Of a DNA stretch of 64,000 bases, positions 43,577 to 52,457 are shown piece after piece. Made by a program: the position numbers and the translations under genes. Location of the stretch: positions 62,001 to 126,000 of the forward strand of contig NZ_AXWO01000008.1 in the NCBI RefSeq assembly GCF_000482705.1, given 5' to 3'. Under the pieces are notes generated by a model that saw only the letters and a list, made by a program, of their open reading frames with translations, had not been told where the DNA came from and searched no databases. Origin of the DNA: Glycomyces arizonensis DSM 44726 (GTDB lineage Bacteria; Actinomycetota; Actinomycetes; Mycobacteriales; Micromonosporaceae). Numbering within the stretch: position 1 is the first letter of the stretch; each line of letters opens with the position of its first letter.

Positions 43577-44773
43577 GTGACAGATGATTCGCCCGCACCG
43601 CGCCGACCGGCCGCTTCGACCCCGACCGGAGCGGGCACGCTGCTCCGGTTGCTGCGCGACGGCACGCCCCGGACCCGCTCCGAGCTGTCCTCGCTCACCG
43701 GCCTCGCGCGGTCCACCGTCACCGGGCGGATCGACGCCCTGCTGTCCGCGGGCCTCATCGCCCCTTCGGGGGAGACCGCCTCCACCGGCGGCAGGCCCCC
43801 GGCCACCTTCGCGTTCAACCCCGGCGCCCGCCTCACCCTCGGCGCCGACCTCGGCGCCACCCACGCCAGGCTCGCCGTCACCGACCTCGCCGGAGCGGTC
43901 CTGGCCCAGGCCAACGCCGACCTCGACATCGCACTCGGGCCCGAGGCCGTGCTGGACTGGGTGATCGACCGCGGGCACAAGCTCCTGGAGGAGGTCGGGC
44001 GGCCCGCCGAAGACCTGCTCGGCATCGGCATCGGCCTGCCGGGCCCGGTCGAGCACTCCACCGGGCGCGCGGTCAACCCGCCGATCATGCCCGGCTGGGA
44101 CGGCTTCGACGTCCCCGACTACGTCATGCGCCGTATCGCCGTCCCGGTGCTGGTGGACAACGACGTCAACATCATGGCGCTCGGCGAGCACTTCGCCGCC
44201 TGGCCCGACTCGGAGCACCTGCTGTTCATCAAGGCCGCCACCGGCATCGGCTGCGGCATCATCGCCGGGGGCCGGGTCTACCGGGGCGCGCAGGGCGCGG
44301 CCGGGGACATGGGGCACATCAAGGTCTCCGGCGCGGACGAAGCGCACTGCCGCTGCGGGAACACCGGCTGCCTCGAGGCCGTGGCCTCGGGCGCGGCCAT
44401 CGCCGCGAAGCTCACCGAGCAGGGCGTCAAGGCGAGCGGCTCGCTCGACGTCGTCGAGCTCGCCCGCTCCGGCTCGGTCCCGGCGCTGCGGCTCATCAGG
44501 CAGGCCGGGCGCGACATCGGCGAGGTCCTGGCCGGGGCCGTCAACTTCTTCAACCCGTCCATCATCGTCATCGGCGGCTCCCTCGCTCTGGCGGGCGACC
44601 ACCTCATCGCCGGGGTGCGGGAGGTCATCTACCAGCGGTCGCTCCCGCTGGCCACCAGGCACCTGCGGATCGCCGCCGCGCGCACCGGCGAGACCAGCGG
44701 CGCGATCGGGGCGGGCGTCATGGTCATCGAGCACGCCCTGGACCCCGACCGCGTCGACGCGCTGCTGCGCTGA
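43577..44773 (+). CDS. ROK family transcriptional repressor
   Basis: The 398-residue protein has an N-terminal winged helix (LLRLLRDGTPRTRSELSSLT, GLARSTVTGRIDALL, about 20-60) and a ROK sugar-kinase-like domain: LGADLGATHARLAV, GIGIGLPGPVE, LVDNDVNIMALGEH and the zinc motif GHIKVSGADEAHCRCGNTGC with Cys triplet. The DNA-binding half marks it as a NagC/XylR-like repressor, not a kinase. Start GTG 43577. Divergence from the sugar operon strongly suggests it is the local regulator and binds the imported sugar or a derivative. Confidence 0.85.
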   Translation: MTDDSPAPRRPAASTPTGAGTLLRLLRDGTPRTRSELSSLTGLARSTVTGRIDALLSAGLIAPSGETASTGGRPPATFAFNPGARLTLGADLGATHARLAVTDLAGAVLAQANADLDIALGPEAVLDWVIDRGHKLLEEVGRPAEDLLGIGIGLPGPVEHSTGRAVNPPIMPGWDGFDVPDYVMRRIAVPVLVDNDVNIMALGEHFAAWPDSEHLLFIKAATGIGCGIIAGGRVYRGAQGAAGDMGHIKVSGADEAHCRCGNTGCLEAVASGAAIAAKLTEQGVKASGSLDVVELARSGSVPALRLIRQAGRDIGEVLAGAVNFFNPSIIVIGGSLALAGDHLIAGVREVIYQRSLPLATRHLRIAAARTGETSGAIGAGVMVIEHALDPDRVDALLR

Positions 44774-44786
44774 GCCCCGGCTCGGT

Positions 44787-47006
44787 TCAGCGCCGCAGCA
44801 GGGCGGACGGGCGCTGCCAGGCGTGCTCGCCCAGCAGCGACATCGCCGCCGGGAGCAGGACGCCGCGCACGACCGTGGCGTCGATGAGGATCGCCAGCGC
44901 CATGCCCAGGCCGAGCATCTTGTACTCCACGGCCGAGAGGGTCACGAACACCGAGAACACGCCGGTCATGATGAGCGCGGCGCTGCTGACCACCCCGGCG
45001 CTCGCGCCGACGCCGCCGACGATCGCCCGGCGCGGCGGCTCCCCCGCGAGGTGCCGCTCGCGGATGCGGCTGAGGACGAAGATGTGGTAGTCCATGCTCA
45101 GTCCGAACAGGATCACGAACATGAACAGCGGAATCCAGCTGACCACGCCCCCGTACGAGGTGAAGCCCAGCAGCGACTCCAGGTGGCCGTCCTGGAACAC
45201 CCACACCAGGACGCCGCAGGCCGCGCCGATCGACAGCAGGTTGAGCACGATCGACACCAGCGGGATCGTCCACGAGCGGAACGCCACGGCGAGCAGGAGG
45301 AACGCCAGGACCAGGATGAAGGCGATCACGAGCGGCGCGCGGGCGCCGACCTGCTCGGCGAAGTCGTGCGGCAGCGCGGTCTTGCCGGTGACGGCGACCT
45401 CGGCGCCGTCCACCGCCCCGACGGTGGCCGGGATCGCCTCCGAGCGGAGGTAGTCGAGCGCGGCCTCGGCCTCGGGGTCGGTGATCGCACCGTCCAGCGG
45501 CACGCGGACCACCACGGCGCCGCCGTCCTCGACGGCCGTGATCGGCTCCAGCAGCGGGCCGTCGCCGTCCGCGAGATCGTGGAGGCCCTCGATCGCGGCC
45601 TCCACCGCGGCCCGGTCGAGCGCGGCGTCGCCCGATGGCGCGACGACGACCCGCGCGGCGGTGGCCGAGCCGGGGAACGCCTCCTGCATCGCCGAGGCGG
45701 CGTCCACCGCCGCGGAGGCGCCGGGCGGCAGGCTCGCGGTGACGGCGGCGTCCTGGAGGCGGATGCCGATCACCGGCGTGGCGGCGACGAGGAGCACCAG
45801 CGCGGTGAGACCGCCGGTGAGCAGCGGATTGTCCGCGACGGCACCCGCCAGGCGGGACCAGACGCGGGAGGGCCGGGCCGCGATGCGGCGCTTCCCGAGC
45901 CAGGGGATCCGGGCGGTGTCGACGCGGCGCCCGAGGGCGGACAGGAGCGCCGGGAGCACGGTCACCGAGCCGAGCACGGCCAGGCCGACCACGAGCATAG
46001 TGCCGATCGTAAGTCCTTTGAGGACGTCGATGCCGATGAAGAGGAGGCCGACCATGCAGACGATGACCGTCAGGCCCGAGGCGACGATGGCGTGCCCGGA
46101 GGTGCGGGCGGCCGTGCGGAGCGCCTCCTCGGCCTCGCGCCCGGCGGCGCGCTCCTCGCGGACGCGGCGCAGGTAGAACAGCGAGTAGTCGATGCCGACG
46201 GCCATGCCGATGATGAGCACGATCGCCGAGGCGGCGCTGTTGAACGGCACCCAGTGGCCGAGCAGGGCGATCAGGCCGAAGGCGCCCGCGACACTGGTGG
46301 CGGCGAGCAGCAGCGGCAGCCCGGCGGCGACGAGCGAGCCGAAGACCGCCAGCAGGATGAGGATCGTGACCGGCAGCGACGTGGTCTCGGCGCGCCGCAT
46401 GTCGTCTTGGATGCCCTCGTCGACCGCGCCGGAGAGGCTGCTGTCGCCCGCCTGGAGGAGCTCGACGCCCGGGTGGCGGTCCTGGACGGCGGCGACGGCG
46501 TCGAGCACCGTCTCGTAGTGAGCGCCGTATGCCTCGTCTGGGCCCAGGATCTCGAAGGTGACCAGGCCGGAGGCGCCGTCGGCAGCGATCCAGCGGTCGC
46601 CGTCCTCGCTCAGCGGGGAGCCGATCCCGGACACCGCCTCGGGCGCGGCCTCGAGCGCGGCGACGAGGTCCGCGGCGGCGCCGGTCAGCTCGGGGTCCTC
46701 GGTGAACGGCCCGGCGCCGTCGGCGCGAACGAGGACGTTCTCGCGGACGGCGTAACCGTCGCCCGCGGCGTCGAGCATCCGCTCGGCGACCCCCGCCTCA
46801 CCGGGATCGACGGCACGGGCCCCGTCGCCGAGCGGCAGCGCGCCCGACAGGACGGCGAGCGCCACCAGGGCGAGCCAGCCGGTGACGGCCAGCGCCCGGT
46901 GCCTGGCCGACCAGTCGGCGACGGCGGCGACCACGCCCGGTCTGGCTCGCGGCGGGCCTTCCCGATCGACGGGAGGGCGGGGGTCCAGTTCGCTTTCGTG
47001 CAGCAC
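44787..47006 (-). CDS. MMPL/RND family membrane transporter
   Basis: The 739-residue protein has the 12-helix MMPL plan: helix one at about 37-57, a large extracytoplasmic domain, five helices with FNSAASAIVLIIGMAVGIDYSLFYLRRVREE, a second outer domain, and a mirrored block FVILFGLSMDYHIFVLSRIRER. The paired Asp-Tyr motifs (GIDYSLF, SMDYHIF) are the proton-relay residues of MMPL proteins. Substrates are lipids or toxins. GTG 47006 has AGGAAAG nine bases upstream. It lies 138 bp after the small membrane/regulator pair on the same strand and may be under its control. Confidence 0.85.
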   Translation of the reverse strand: MLHESELDPRPPVDREGPPRARPGVVAAVADWSARHRALAVTGWLALVALAVLSGALPLGDGARAVDPGEAGVAERMLDAAGDGYAVRENVLVRADGAGPFTEDPELTGAAADLVAALEAAPEAVSGIGSPLSEDGDRWIAADGASGLVTFEILGPDEAYGAHYETVLDAVAAVQDRHPGVELLQAGDSSLSGAVDEGIQDDMRRAETTSLPVTILILLAVFGSLVAAGLPLLLAATSVAGAFGLIALLGHWVPFNSAASAIVLIIGMAVGIDYSLFYLRRVREERAAGREAEEALRTAARTSGHAIVASGLTVIVCMVGLLFIGIDVLKGLTIGTMLVVGLAVLGSVTVLPALLSALGRRVDTARIPWLGKRRIAARPSRVWSRLAGAVADNPLLTGGLTALVLLVAATPVIGIRLQDAAVTASLPPGASAAVDAASAMQEAFPGSATAARVVVAPSGDAALDRAAVEAAIEGLHDLADGDGPLLEPITAVEDGGAVVVRVPLDGAITDPEAEAALDYLRSEAIPATVGAVDGAEVAVTGKTALPHDFAEQVGARAPLVIAFILVLAFLLLAVAFRSWTIPLVSIVLNLLSIGAACGVLVWVFQDGHLESLLGFTSYGGVVSWIPLFMFVILFGLSMDYHIFVLSRIRERHLAGEPPRRAIVGGVGASAGVVSSAALIMTGVFSVFVTLSAVEYKMLGLGMALAILIDATVVRGVLLPAAMSLLGEHAWQRPSALLRR

Positions 47007-47144
47007 GATCTGCTTTCCTGTTCTCGTGGGGGCCGTTCCTGCGGAACTCGCCTGCGGCGAGGTGGTCCGTCTCCCTTGCCCGGGCCGTCGAGTTGCCGCT
47101 CGGCGGTCCGGGATCGTCTCCAGGGGTGTGTCGGTCGCTCGGCG

Positions 47145-47417
47145 CTATTCCACGACCCTGAGCATGTCCTCGATCGTTTCGCCCTTGGTCTTGATCTGGG
47201 CGAGTTCGCCCTTGATCTCCTCCAGCTGCCGCTCGAGGTGCTCGCGGCCGGCGACGGCGGACTCGGCGAGTCTCTTGTACTCGTCCTCGCGCGCGAGCTT
47301 CGCCTTCGCGCGCACGGTGATCGCGAACTGCCAAATGATCGAGAGCACCACCGAGATGACCAGGACGAACAGTCCTATGGCGCCTATGATCTCCGCCCAT
47401 GCGTGCTCACTCATCAA
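47145..47417 (-). CDS. Small membrane protein with cytoplasmic coiled coil
   Basis: The 90-residue product has one transmembrane helix (about 9-31) followed by a highly charged helix to the end (LAREDEYKRLAESAV, GREHLERQLEEIKGELAQIK). It starts 11 bases after the winged-helix regulator's stop, so the two form an operon. I recall this pairing of a small anchored coiled-coil protein with an ArsR-like regulator in other actinomycetes. A role as a membrane sensor or scaffold is a guess. Confidence 0.6.
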   Translation of the reverse strand: MMSEHAWAEIIGAIGLFVLVISVVLSIIWQFAITVRAKAKLAREDEYKRLAESAVAGREHLERQLEEIKGELAQIKTKGETIEDMLRVVE

Positions 47418-47428
47418 AATGGTCCCTT

Positions 47429-47740
47429 CTAGACGGTCAAAGTGGCGGAGGCGCGTTCGACGCGCTCCGGGGTCAGGTGCACCGAGAACGGCACCACTTC
47501 GTAGAAGTTCATGGCCTTGCCGTCGTCGGACACCTCGAGTTGCGAGGTGACCAGGCCGGCCGCTTCGAGCTTCTTGAGGTGGACCTGGAGCAGTGCTCGG
47601 CTGATGCCCAGGTCGCGCGCCAGTTGGCTCACGTAGTTGCGGCCGCCCGCCAGCGCGGCGACGACCCTCATGCGGTGGGGGCTGGCGAGGGTCGCCAGCA
47701 TCGCGACCAGGTCGTCGCCGGTCGGCGCGTCATCGTCCAT
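47429..47740 (-). CDS. ArsR-like winged-helix transcriptional regulator
   Basis: The 103-residue protein is a minimal winged helix: ATLASPHRMRVVAALAGGRN, then recognition helix YVSQLARDLGISRALLQVHLKKLEAAGLV and the wing with a conserved FYEVVPF strand. Cysteine metal sites of classical ArsR are absent, so the signal is not a thiophilic metal. It probably controls itself, the small membrane protein and perhaps the MMPL gene. Confidence 0.75.
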   Translation of the reverse strand: MDDDAPTGDDLVAMLATLASPHRMRVVAALAGGRNYVSQLARDLGISRALLQVHLKKLEAAGLVTSQLEVSDDGKAMNFYEVVPFSVHLTPERVERASATLTV

Positions 47741-47825
47741 TCCAACCTCCTGCCAAATAATGTTAGCAGGTGCCTCTGGCGATTTGCACGGGAGGCGGGA
47801 TCGGGGGTGCCGTTAGGATGCACCG

Positions 47826-48368
47826 GTGGACGCAGAATGCACCGAGACCATGACCATGATCGCCATGGCGACCGCGCGGCTCATCGCCGACGTCGCGGGG
47901 ATGTCCGACGGAGAGCTGCGGGCGCCCTCGCAGCTCGAGGGGTGGACGAGGGACCGCGTCGCCACCCACGTCGCGCGCTCGGGCGACGCGATGTGCGCGA
48001 TGCTCGCATGGGCGCGGACCGGCGAGGGCGTGCCGGGCTATGCGAGCGCCGAGGAGCGCGAGGCCGGGATCGAGGCCGGGGCCGGGCGCTCGGCAGCGGA
48101 ACTGGCCGCCGACCTCGCCGGCTCCGCCGCCAGGTTCACCGCCGAGGTCGAGGAGATGACCGATGACGCCTGGGACGCGGTGATCGAGACTTCCACGGGC
48201 GCGACGATCCCCGCGCGCGAGATCCCGGCCCGCCGCCTGGTCGAGGTCGAGCTGCACCACACCGACCTCGGCATGGGGTACCGCCCCGCGGACTGGACGC
48301 CGGGCTTCGCCGAGATGGAGCTCGGCGAGCCGATGCGCACGTGGAGGGCCGACCGCGCGGACCGGTGA
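47826..48368 (+). CDS. DinB/MDMPI-type mycothiol-dependent enzyme-like protein
   Basis: The 180-residue protein carries the N-terminal metal-binding domain of mycothiol-dependent maleylpyruvate isomerase: LEGWTRDRVATHVARSGDAM with His48, and RRLVEVELHHTDL with Glu140 and His144, the three expected zinc ligands. The C-terminal domain of true maleylpyruvate isomerases is missing (about 60 residues shorter). It likely uses mycothiol as a cofactor in detoxification, but the substrate is unknown. GTG 47826 gives the family N-terminus. Terminator hairpin follows. Confidence 0.75.
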   Translation: MDAECTETMTMIAMATARLIADVAGMSDGELRAPSQLEGWTRDRVATHVARSGDAMCAMLAWARTGEGVPGYASAEEREAGIEAGAGRSAAELAADLAGSAARFTAEVEEMTDDAWDAVIETSTGATIPAREIPARRLVEVELHHTDLGMGYRPADWTPGFAEMELGEPMRTWRADRADR

Positions 48369-48375
48369 ACGGCCG

Positions 48376-48403
48376 CGGCCCGCCCTCCGAAGAGGACGGG
48401 CCG
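48376..48403. terminator. 12-bp hairpin with CGAA loop
   Basis: CGGCCCGCCCTC pairs with GAGGACGGGCCG with one mismatch around CGAA, seven bases after the isomerase-like gene. The DoxX gene ends about 100 bp further on the other strand. Confidence 0.55.
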
Positions 48404-48499
48404 GTGTCGTCGCGGGTGTTCCGATCGTTGCGGGGGTCGCCGCAGAGGATTACACCGTTCTCGACATATCCTGGCTTATCGCCTGAGGGATCGCCCCGC

Positions 48500-48916
48500 T
48501 CAGCGGCCCCGGGTGAGGAGGCGGCGGGTCTCTGCGCGGCGGCCCCAGGCGATGAAGACGAAGAACACGAGCAGGATCAGGGGCGTGGCGACGGGGAAGT
48601 AGCCGTCCACGATGAACGCGTTGGTGTAGGCGGCGCCGATCATCAGCAGGGCGAGGCCGATCGCGGCCAGGCCCGAGAGGCGCGGGATCACCAGGCCGAC
48701 GCCGCCGGCGAGTTCGAGGAGGCCGACGAAGATCCGGAACCAGTCGCCGGCGCCGATGAGGTCGAAGCCCTCGACGGCGTCGGACTGGCCGAGCAGCTTC
48801 GGCGCCGCCGAGGCGAAGACGAAGAAGGCGCCGAGGAATCCTTGCAGCACCCACAGGACGATGTTCAGGGCGCGTCCGGGCTTCGCGACGGCAGTGGCGG
48901 TGCTTTCAGTGGTCAT
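48500..48916 (-). CDS. DoxX family membrane protein
   Basis: The 138-residue protein has four helices with the DoxX features FVFASAAPKLLG after helix one and LLELAGGVGLVIPRLSGLAAIGLALLM. DoxX-like proteins are linked to redox and thiol stress, e.g. the DoxX-SseA-SodA membrane complex in mycobacteria; the exact role here is open. ATG 48916 has GGAAGGAA upstream at long spacing; upstream in-frame codons look non-coding. Confidence 0.75.
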   Translation of the reverse strand: MTTESTATAVAKPGRALNIVLWVLQGFLGAFFVFASAAPKLLGQSDAVEGFDLIGAGDWFRIFVGLLELAGGVGLVIPRLSGLAAIGLALLMIGAAYTNAFIVDGYFPVATPLILLVFFVFIAWGRRAETRRLLTRGR

Positions 48917-49018
48917 GACGGGTCGTTCCTTCCAGGAGCGGGGTATGGAATGTCGGTACCCGTAATGACGAGGCCGCGCCCCGGAATTCATCGCTCCCGC
49001 GGAACGATCGGCGAAATC

Positions 49019-49498
49019 CTAGTGGGAGTCGCCCGGCCCCACGCCGGAGCTCCTGCCCACGGCCAGGTCCGACAGGCGCCGCAGCGACTCGCGGTTCCGC
49101 GGGGCCAGCAGGCGCGCCTGGAACTCGGCGGGGGCCAGGCCGATCGGCCCGCGCACCGCCCGCTCGATCATCCCGATCCTGGTCTCCTCCTCGCCGAGGG
49201 CCTCCAGTTCGAGGCGGACGCGTGCCGCCCCGATGGGCCAGAGCCTGGCGTCGAGCACGAGCAGGCGGGGCCGCTCCTCCACGACCACCTCGGTGACGTC
49301 GTCGAGGTGCAGCGGCCAGGGCCCGACGCTGTGGTGGATCATCGTGCCCGGCGCGGGCCAGTCGCGGTCGACGGCGCGCACGTGCGAGGCGCCGACCACC
49401 CAGTTCGGATAGTTCCAGCCGTCGGCGAGGATCGCGAAGACGTCCTCCCGCGACGCCGGGATGTCCACGGTGACGTCGGGTTCGCTTCGGTCGCTCAT
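49019..49498 (-). CDS. SRPBCC (START-like) family protein
   Basis: The 159-residue protein matches polyketide-cyclase/SRPBCC domains: VTVDIPASREDVFAILADGWNY, PAPGTMIHHSV and a C-terminal helix FQARLLAPRNRESLRRLSDL. The fold binds hydrophobic ligands. Its ATG overlaps the stop of the upstream FAD oxidoreductase (ATGA), so they are translated together and may act on the same lipid or isoprenoid substrate. Confidence 0.75.
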   Translation of the reverse strand: MSDRSEPDVTVDIPASREDVFAILADGWNYPNWVVGASHVRAVDRDWPAPGTMIHHSVGPWPLHLDDVTEVVVEERPRLLVLDARLWPIGAARVRLELEALGEEETRIGMIERAVRGPIGLAPAEFQARLLAPRNRESLRRLSDLAVGRSSGVGPGDSH

Positions 49499-51126
49499 CT
49501 CGCGCCCTCCTTGCCGTACAGCATCCGGTTGCACGCGCCGACGGCGGCGCGGTAGGGGCCGCCCGCGCGGCCGTTCCGGGCGAGCGCGGCCCGGGCGGCG
49601 TTCGCGCCCGGCCCGCCGTGGACGGCGCCGCCCGGATGCGCCGACGCTCCGGCCAGGTACAGCCGGTCGAGCACCGTGTCGGCCCTGCCGGTGCCGGGTA
49701 CGGGGCGGAACACGAGCTGCTGGTGGACCGCCGCCGAGCCGCCGTTGATCGCGCCGCCGACCAGGTTCGGGTCCATCCGCTCGAGGTCGCGGGGGCCCAC
49801 GACGGCCCGCTCGCGCACGAGGCCGGTGAAGCCGGGCGCGTGCCGCTCGATCATCTGCTCCATGCGGTCGGCCAGGCGGCGGCTGTCGTCGCCGGTCCAG
49901 TCCGTCCCCTGCGGCAGGCGGGTGTAGGCCCACGCGGCCTCGGTGCCCTCGGGCGAGCGGGTCGGGTCGGCGGTGCTCATCTGGCCCATGAGCAGGAGCG
50001 GGTCCTCCGGTGTCCGGCCGCTGGCCATCGCGGTGACGTCCTCGGACAGGCCGTCGACGTCGGCGCCGATGTGGACGGTTCCGGCCCGGGCCGCCTCGGG
50101 GACCTGCCACGGGATCGGGGCGTCGAGCGCCCAGTCGACCTTGACCGTCGACTGGTCCCATTCGAAGGCGTCCAGGTCGTCGACGAGCCGCCGCGGCAGG
50201 TGGGCGGCGCCGATGAGGTCGAGGTACAGCGCGGGCGCGGACACGTCGGCGAGCACGGCCCGGCGGGCGCGGACCGGCTCGCCGTCGGCGTCGCGGACGC
50301 CCACGGCCCGGCCGCGCGCGTGCAGGACCTTCGCGACCGGCCTGCGGCACTCGATCCTGCCGCCGCGGGACTCCAACCGGGACACCAGCGCGTCGGTGAG
50401 GCTGCCCGCCCCGCCCTCGGGGACGGGGAAGCCGAGGTCCTGGCCGATCATGCACAGCAGCCAGCCGAAGCATCCGCTGCCGGCCTGGTCGGGGCCGAGG
50501 CCGCTGTGCATCGCGTTGCTCGCCAGCAGCGCCCGGGCCCCTTCGCCCGCGAACCGCTCCGCGCCCAGGCGGCGGGAGGGCAGCGTCAGCATCCTCACCA
50601 GGCGCAGCGCCTCGCCGGCGCCGAGCGTGCGCAGCAGCCGCGAGGCGGCCCTGACAGGCGGGAAGGGGCGCAGCAGCAGGTCCATGAAGGGCTTGCTGAT
50701 GCGCCGCCAGCGCTCGTACTCGTCCCGCCAGGCCTCGGCGTCGCCCGGCGCGAAGGCGGCGAGCGAGGCCGCGGTGGTCTCGAGGTCGGACGAGAGCAGG
50801 GCGGCCCGGCCGTCGGGCAGGACGTGCGCGAGCACCTCGGGCGCGCGCCGCCACCGCAGCCCCCACTGCTCCAGTTCGAGCTCGGCGATCACCGGCGACG
50901 CGGCCGCCAGCGGGTAGAACGCGCTGCACAGGTCGTTGCGGAAACCCGGTGCGGTGGTCTCCTCGGTGCGCACCGCGCCGCCGGGGCGGCCGGCGGCCTC
51001 CAGGACGGCCACCTCCCAACCCGCGTCGGCCAGGATGTTGGCGGCGACGAGCCCGTTCGGCCCGGCGCCGATCACCACCGCGTCCACCGTCTCGACGCCC
51101 GCCCCCGCACCGGGATCGGCGGGCAC
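49495..51126 (-). CDS. Phytoene desaturase-like FAD oxidoreductase
   Basis: About 543 residues. The FAD dinucleotide motif DAVVIGAGPNGLVAANILA is at the N-terminus, with PGGAVRTEE for the second contact, and the C-terminal FAD block RLYLAGASAHPGGAVHGG. This is the NAD(P)/FAD-dependent oxidoreductase group related to carotenoid desaturases and isomerases, but no carotenoid genes (crtB, crtE) are near, so substrate is open. GTG 51126 follows GGGGGAG at four bases; GTG 51147 is the alternative. Confidence 0.8.
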   Translation of the reverse strand: MPADPGAGAGVETVDAVVIGAGPNGLVAANILADAGWEVAVLEAAGRPGGAVRTEETTAPGFRNDLCSAFYPLAAASPVIAELELEQWGLRWRRAPEVLAHVLPDGRAALLSSDLETTAASLAAFAPGDAEAWRDEYERWRRISKPFMDLLLRPFPPVRAASRLLRTLGAGEALRLVRMLTLPSRRLGAERFAGEGARALLASNAMHSGLGPDQAGSGCFGWLLCMIGQDLGFPVPEGGAGSLTDALVSRLESRGGRIECRRPVAKVLHARGRAVGVRDADGEPVRARRAVLADVSAPALYLDLIGAAHLPRRLVDDLDAFEWDQSTVKVDWALDAPIPWQVPEAARAGTVHIGADVDGLSEDVTAMASGRTPEDPLLLMGQMSTADPTRSPEGTEAAWAYTRLPQGTDWTGDDSRRLADRMEQMIERHAPGFTGLVRERAVVGPRDLERMDPNLVGGAINGGSAAVHQQLVFRPVPGTGRADTVLDRLYLAGASAHPGGAVHGGPGANAARAALARNGRAGGPYRAAVGACNRMLYGKEGAR

Positions 51127-51234
51127 GGCACTCCCCCGCTGTGTCACGGCGTTCGATTTCCCTGCCGGGCCGCTCGCAAACCCCGTCGGCGCCGCCCGGG
51201 GTACCGGCGCGCGTCGCTGGGTATCCGTTTTCGC

Positions 51235-52386
51235 ATGTATGCGCGAGCCGTCATGTATGCACGAATCGGCTGGTACGCCGTCCTCGACGACGTCGAGCGA
51301 GCGAGGCGGTTCCTGCACGGTCTGGGCCGAAGCGGCAGCGGCGCCCGCGAGACCGCGAAGCAGGCGCTGAAGGCGGGGCTGGCCGCGGCCGTGGCGTGGG
51401 TGCTCGCCGTGTACGTGCTGCATCTGCCGCTGCCGTACGTGGCGCCGTGGACGGCCATGATCATGGTGCGGACCACCGTGTACTGGTCGGTGCTGTCGGC
51501 GGGCCGGCAGGTAGCGGCCGTGGTTCTCGGCGTCGTCATGGCGTACCTGGCGGGGGCCGCCCTGCCGACCACGGAGCTCGCGCTGGCCGTCCTGGTGCCG
51601 GTCGCATTCCTGATGAGCCGCTGGGACCGGCTCGGCGACCAGGGCATATACGTGCCGTTCACGGCACTGTTCATGGTCACGATCGGGAACCTGGGCGGTG
51701 CCTACGTCCTGTCGCGCCTCGGGGAGGCGGCGCTCGGAGTGGCCGTCGGCACCGCGGTCAACCTGCTGATCTTCCCCCCGGTGCGGGTCAGGACCGTCGG
51801 CGACGCGGACATGAGTGCCGGCGGCGACATCGGGCAGCTGCTGCGCGACATGGCCGCGGGGATCCGCGACGAGTGGGACGCCGACGACACGAGCGACTGG
51901 GTCGACCGCGCCGACCGGCTCGACGACCGCATCTGGGACGTCAGGCAGAAGCTGCGCCGCGGGCGGGAGAGCCTGCGCCTCAACCCCCGGCGGCCGCTGG
52001 GGCGGTACAAGAGGGCCGTGGACCGCTACCGGGCCGCGACCGACCTGATGGGCCGCAGCACCGACGCCATCCAGTCCATCGCGGACTCGCTGGACCAGGT
52101 CAGCCACGACGACACCCCCTATCGGAAGCTCGATCCCGAGTTCAGCGAGCAGTACGCGAAGGTGCTCGACGCGGCGGCGGACGCGCTCGACGAGCGGCTC
52201 GACCGGCTGGTCTCCGACGACCCCGACGCACCGGACGACGATCCGGCCACGGCCGTCCCTTCGAAGGCCCTGGACGTCCTGGAGGGAAACATCAACCCGC
52301 GGCTCGCCGAGTCGTCGGCCGCCATCGAGCTCAAGGGCGCGCTGCTCGTCGCCGCCCGCCGGCTCCTGCGGGAGCTGTCGGTGTGA
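51235..52386 (+). CDS. FUSC/aromatic-acid-exporter-like membrane protein
   Basis: The 383-residue protein has six hydrophobic segments (about 45-190) with APWTAMIMVRTTVYWSVLSA and FTALFMVTIGNLGG, as in the FUSC/ArAE family, and a cytoplasmic helical half (about 205-383) rich in charged coiled-coil segments. FUSC proteins are inner-membrane exporters of aromatic acids; efflux by this protein is inferred. The ATG at 51235 has no ribosome-binding site but a TATCCG -10-like box eight bases upstream, so the transcript may be leaderless. A second ATG 18 bases on sits in a repeat of the same sequence. Confidence 0.75.
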   Translation: MYARAVMYARIGWYAVLDDVERARRFLHGLGRSGSGARETAKQALKAGLAAAVAWVLAVYVLHLPLPYVAPWTAMIMVRTTVYWSVLSAGRQVAAVVLGVVMAYLAGAALPTTELALAVLVPVAFLMSRWDRLGDQGIYVPFTALFMVTIGNLGGAYVLSRLGEAALGVAVGTAVNLLIFPPVRVRTVGDADMSAGGDIGQLLRDMAAGIRDEWDADDTSDWVDRADRLDDRIWDVRQKLRRGRESLRLNPRRPLGRYKRAVDRYRAATDLMGRSTDAIQSIADSLDQVSHDDTPYRKLDPEFSEQYAKVLDAAADALDERLDRLVSDDPDAPDDDPATAVPSKALDVLEGNINPRLAESSAAIELKGALLVAARRLLRELSV

Positions 52387-52457
52387 CGGCGCGGTTAGGC
52401 CGCGGTCCAGCGGGTACGGCTCCAGGACAGCGCCACTTCGATTCGAGGGGGTAGGTC

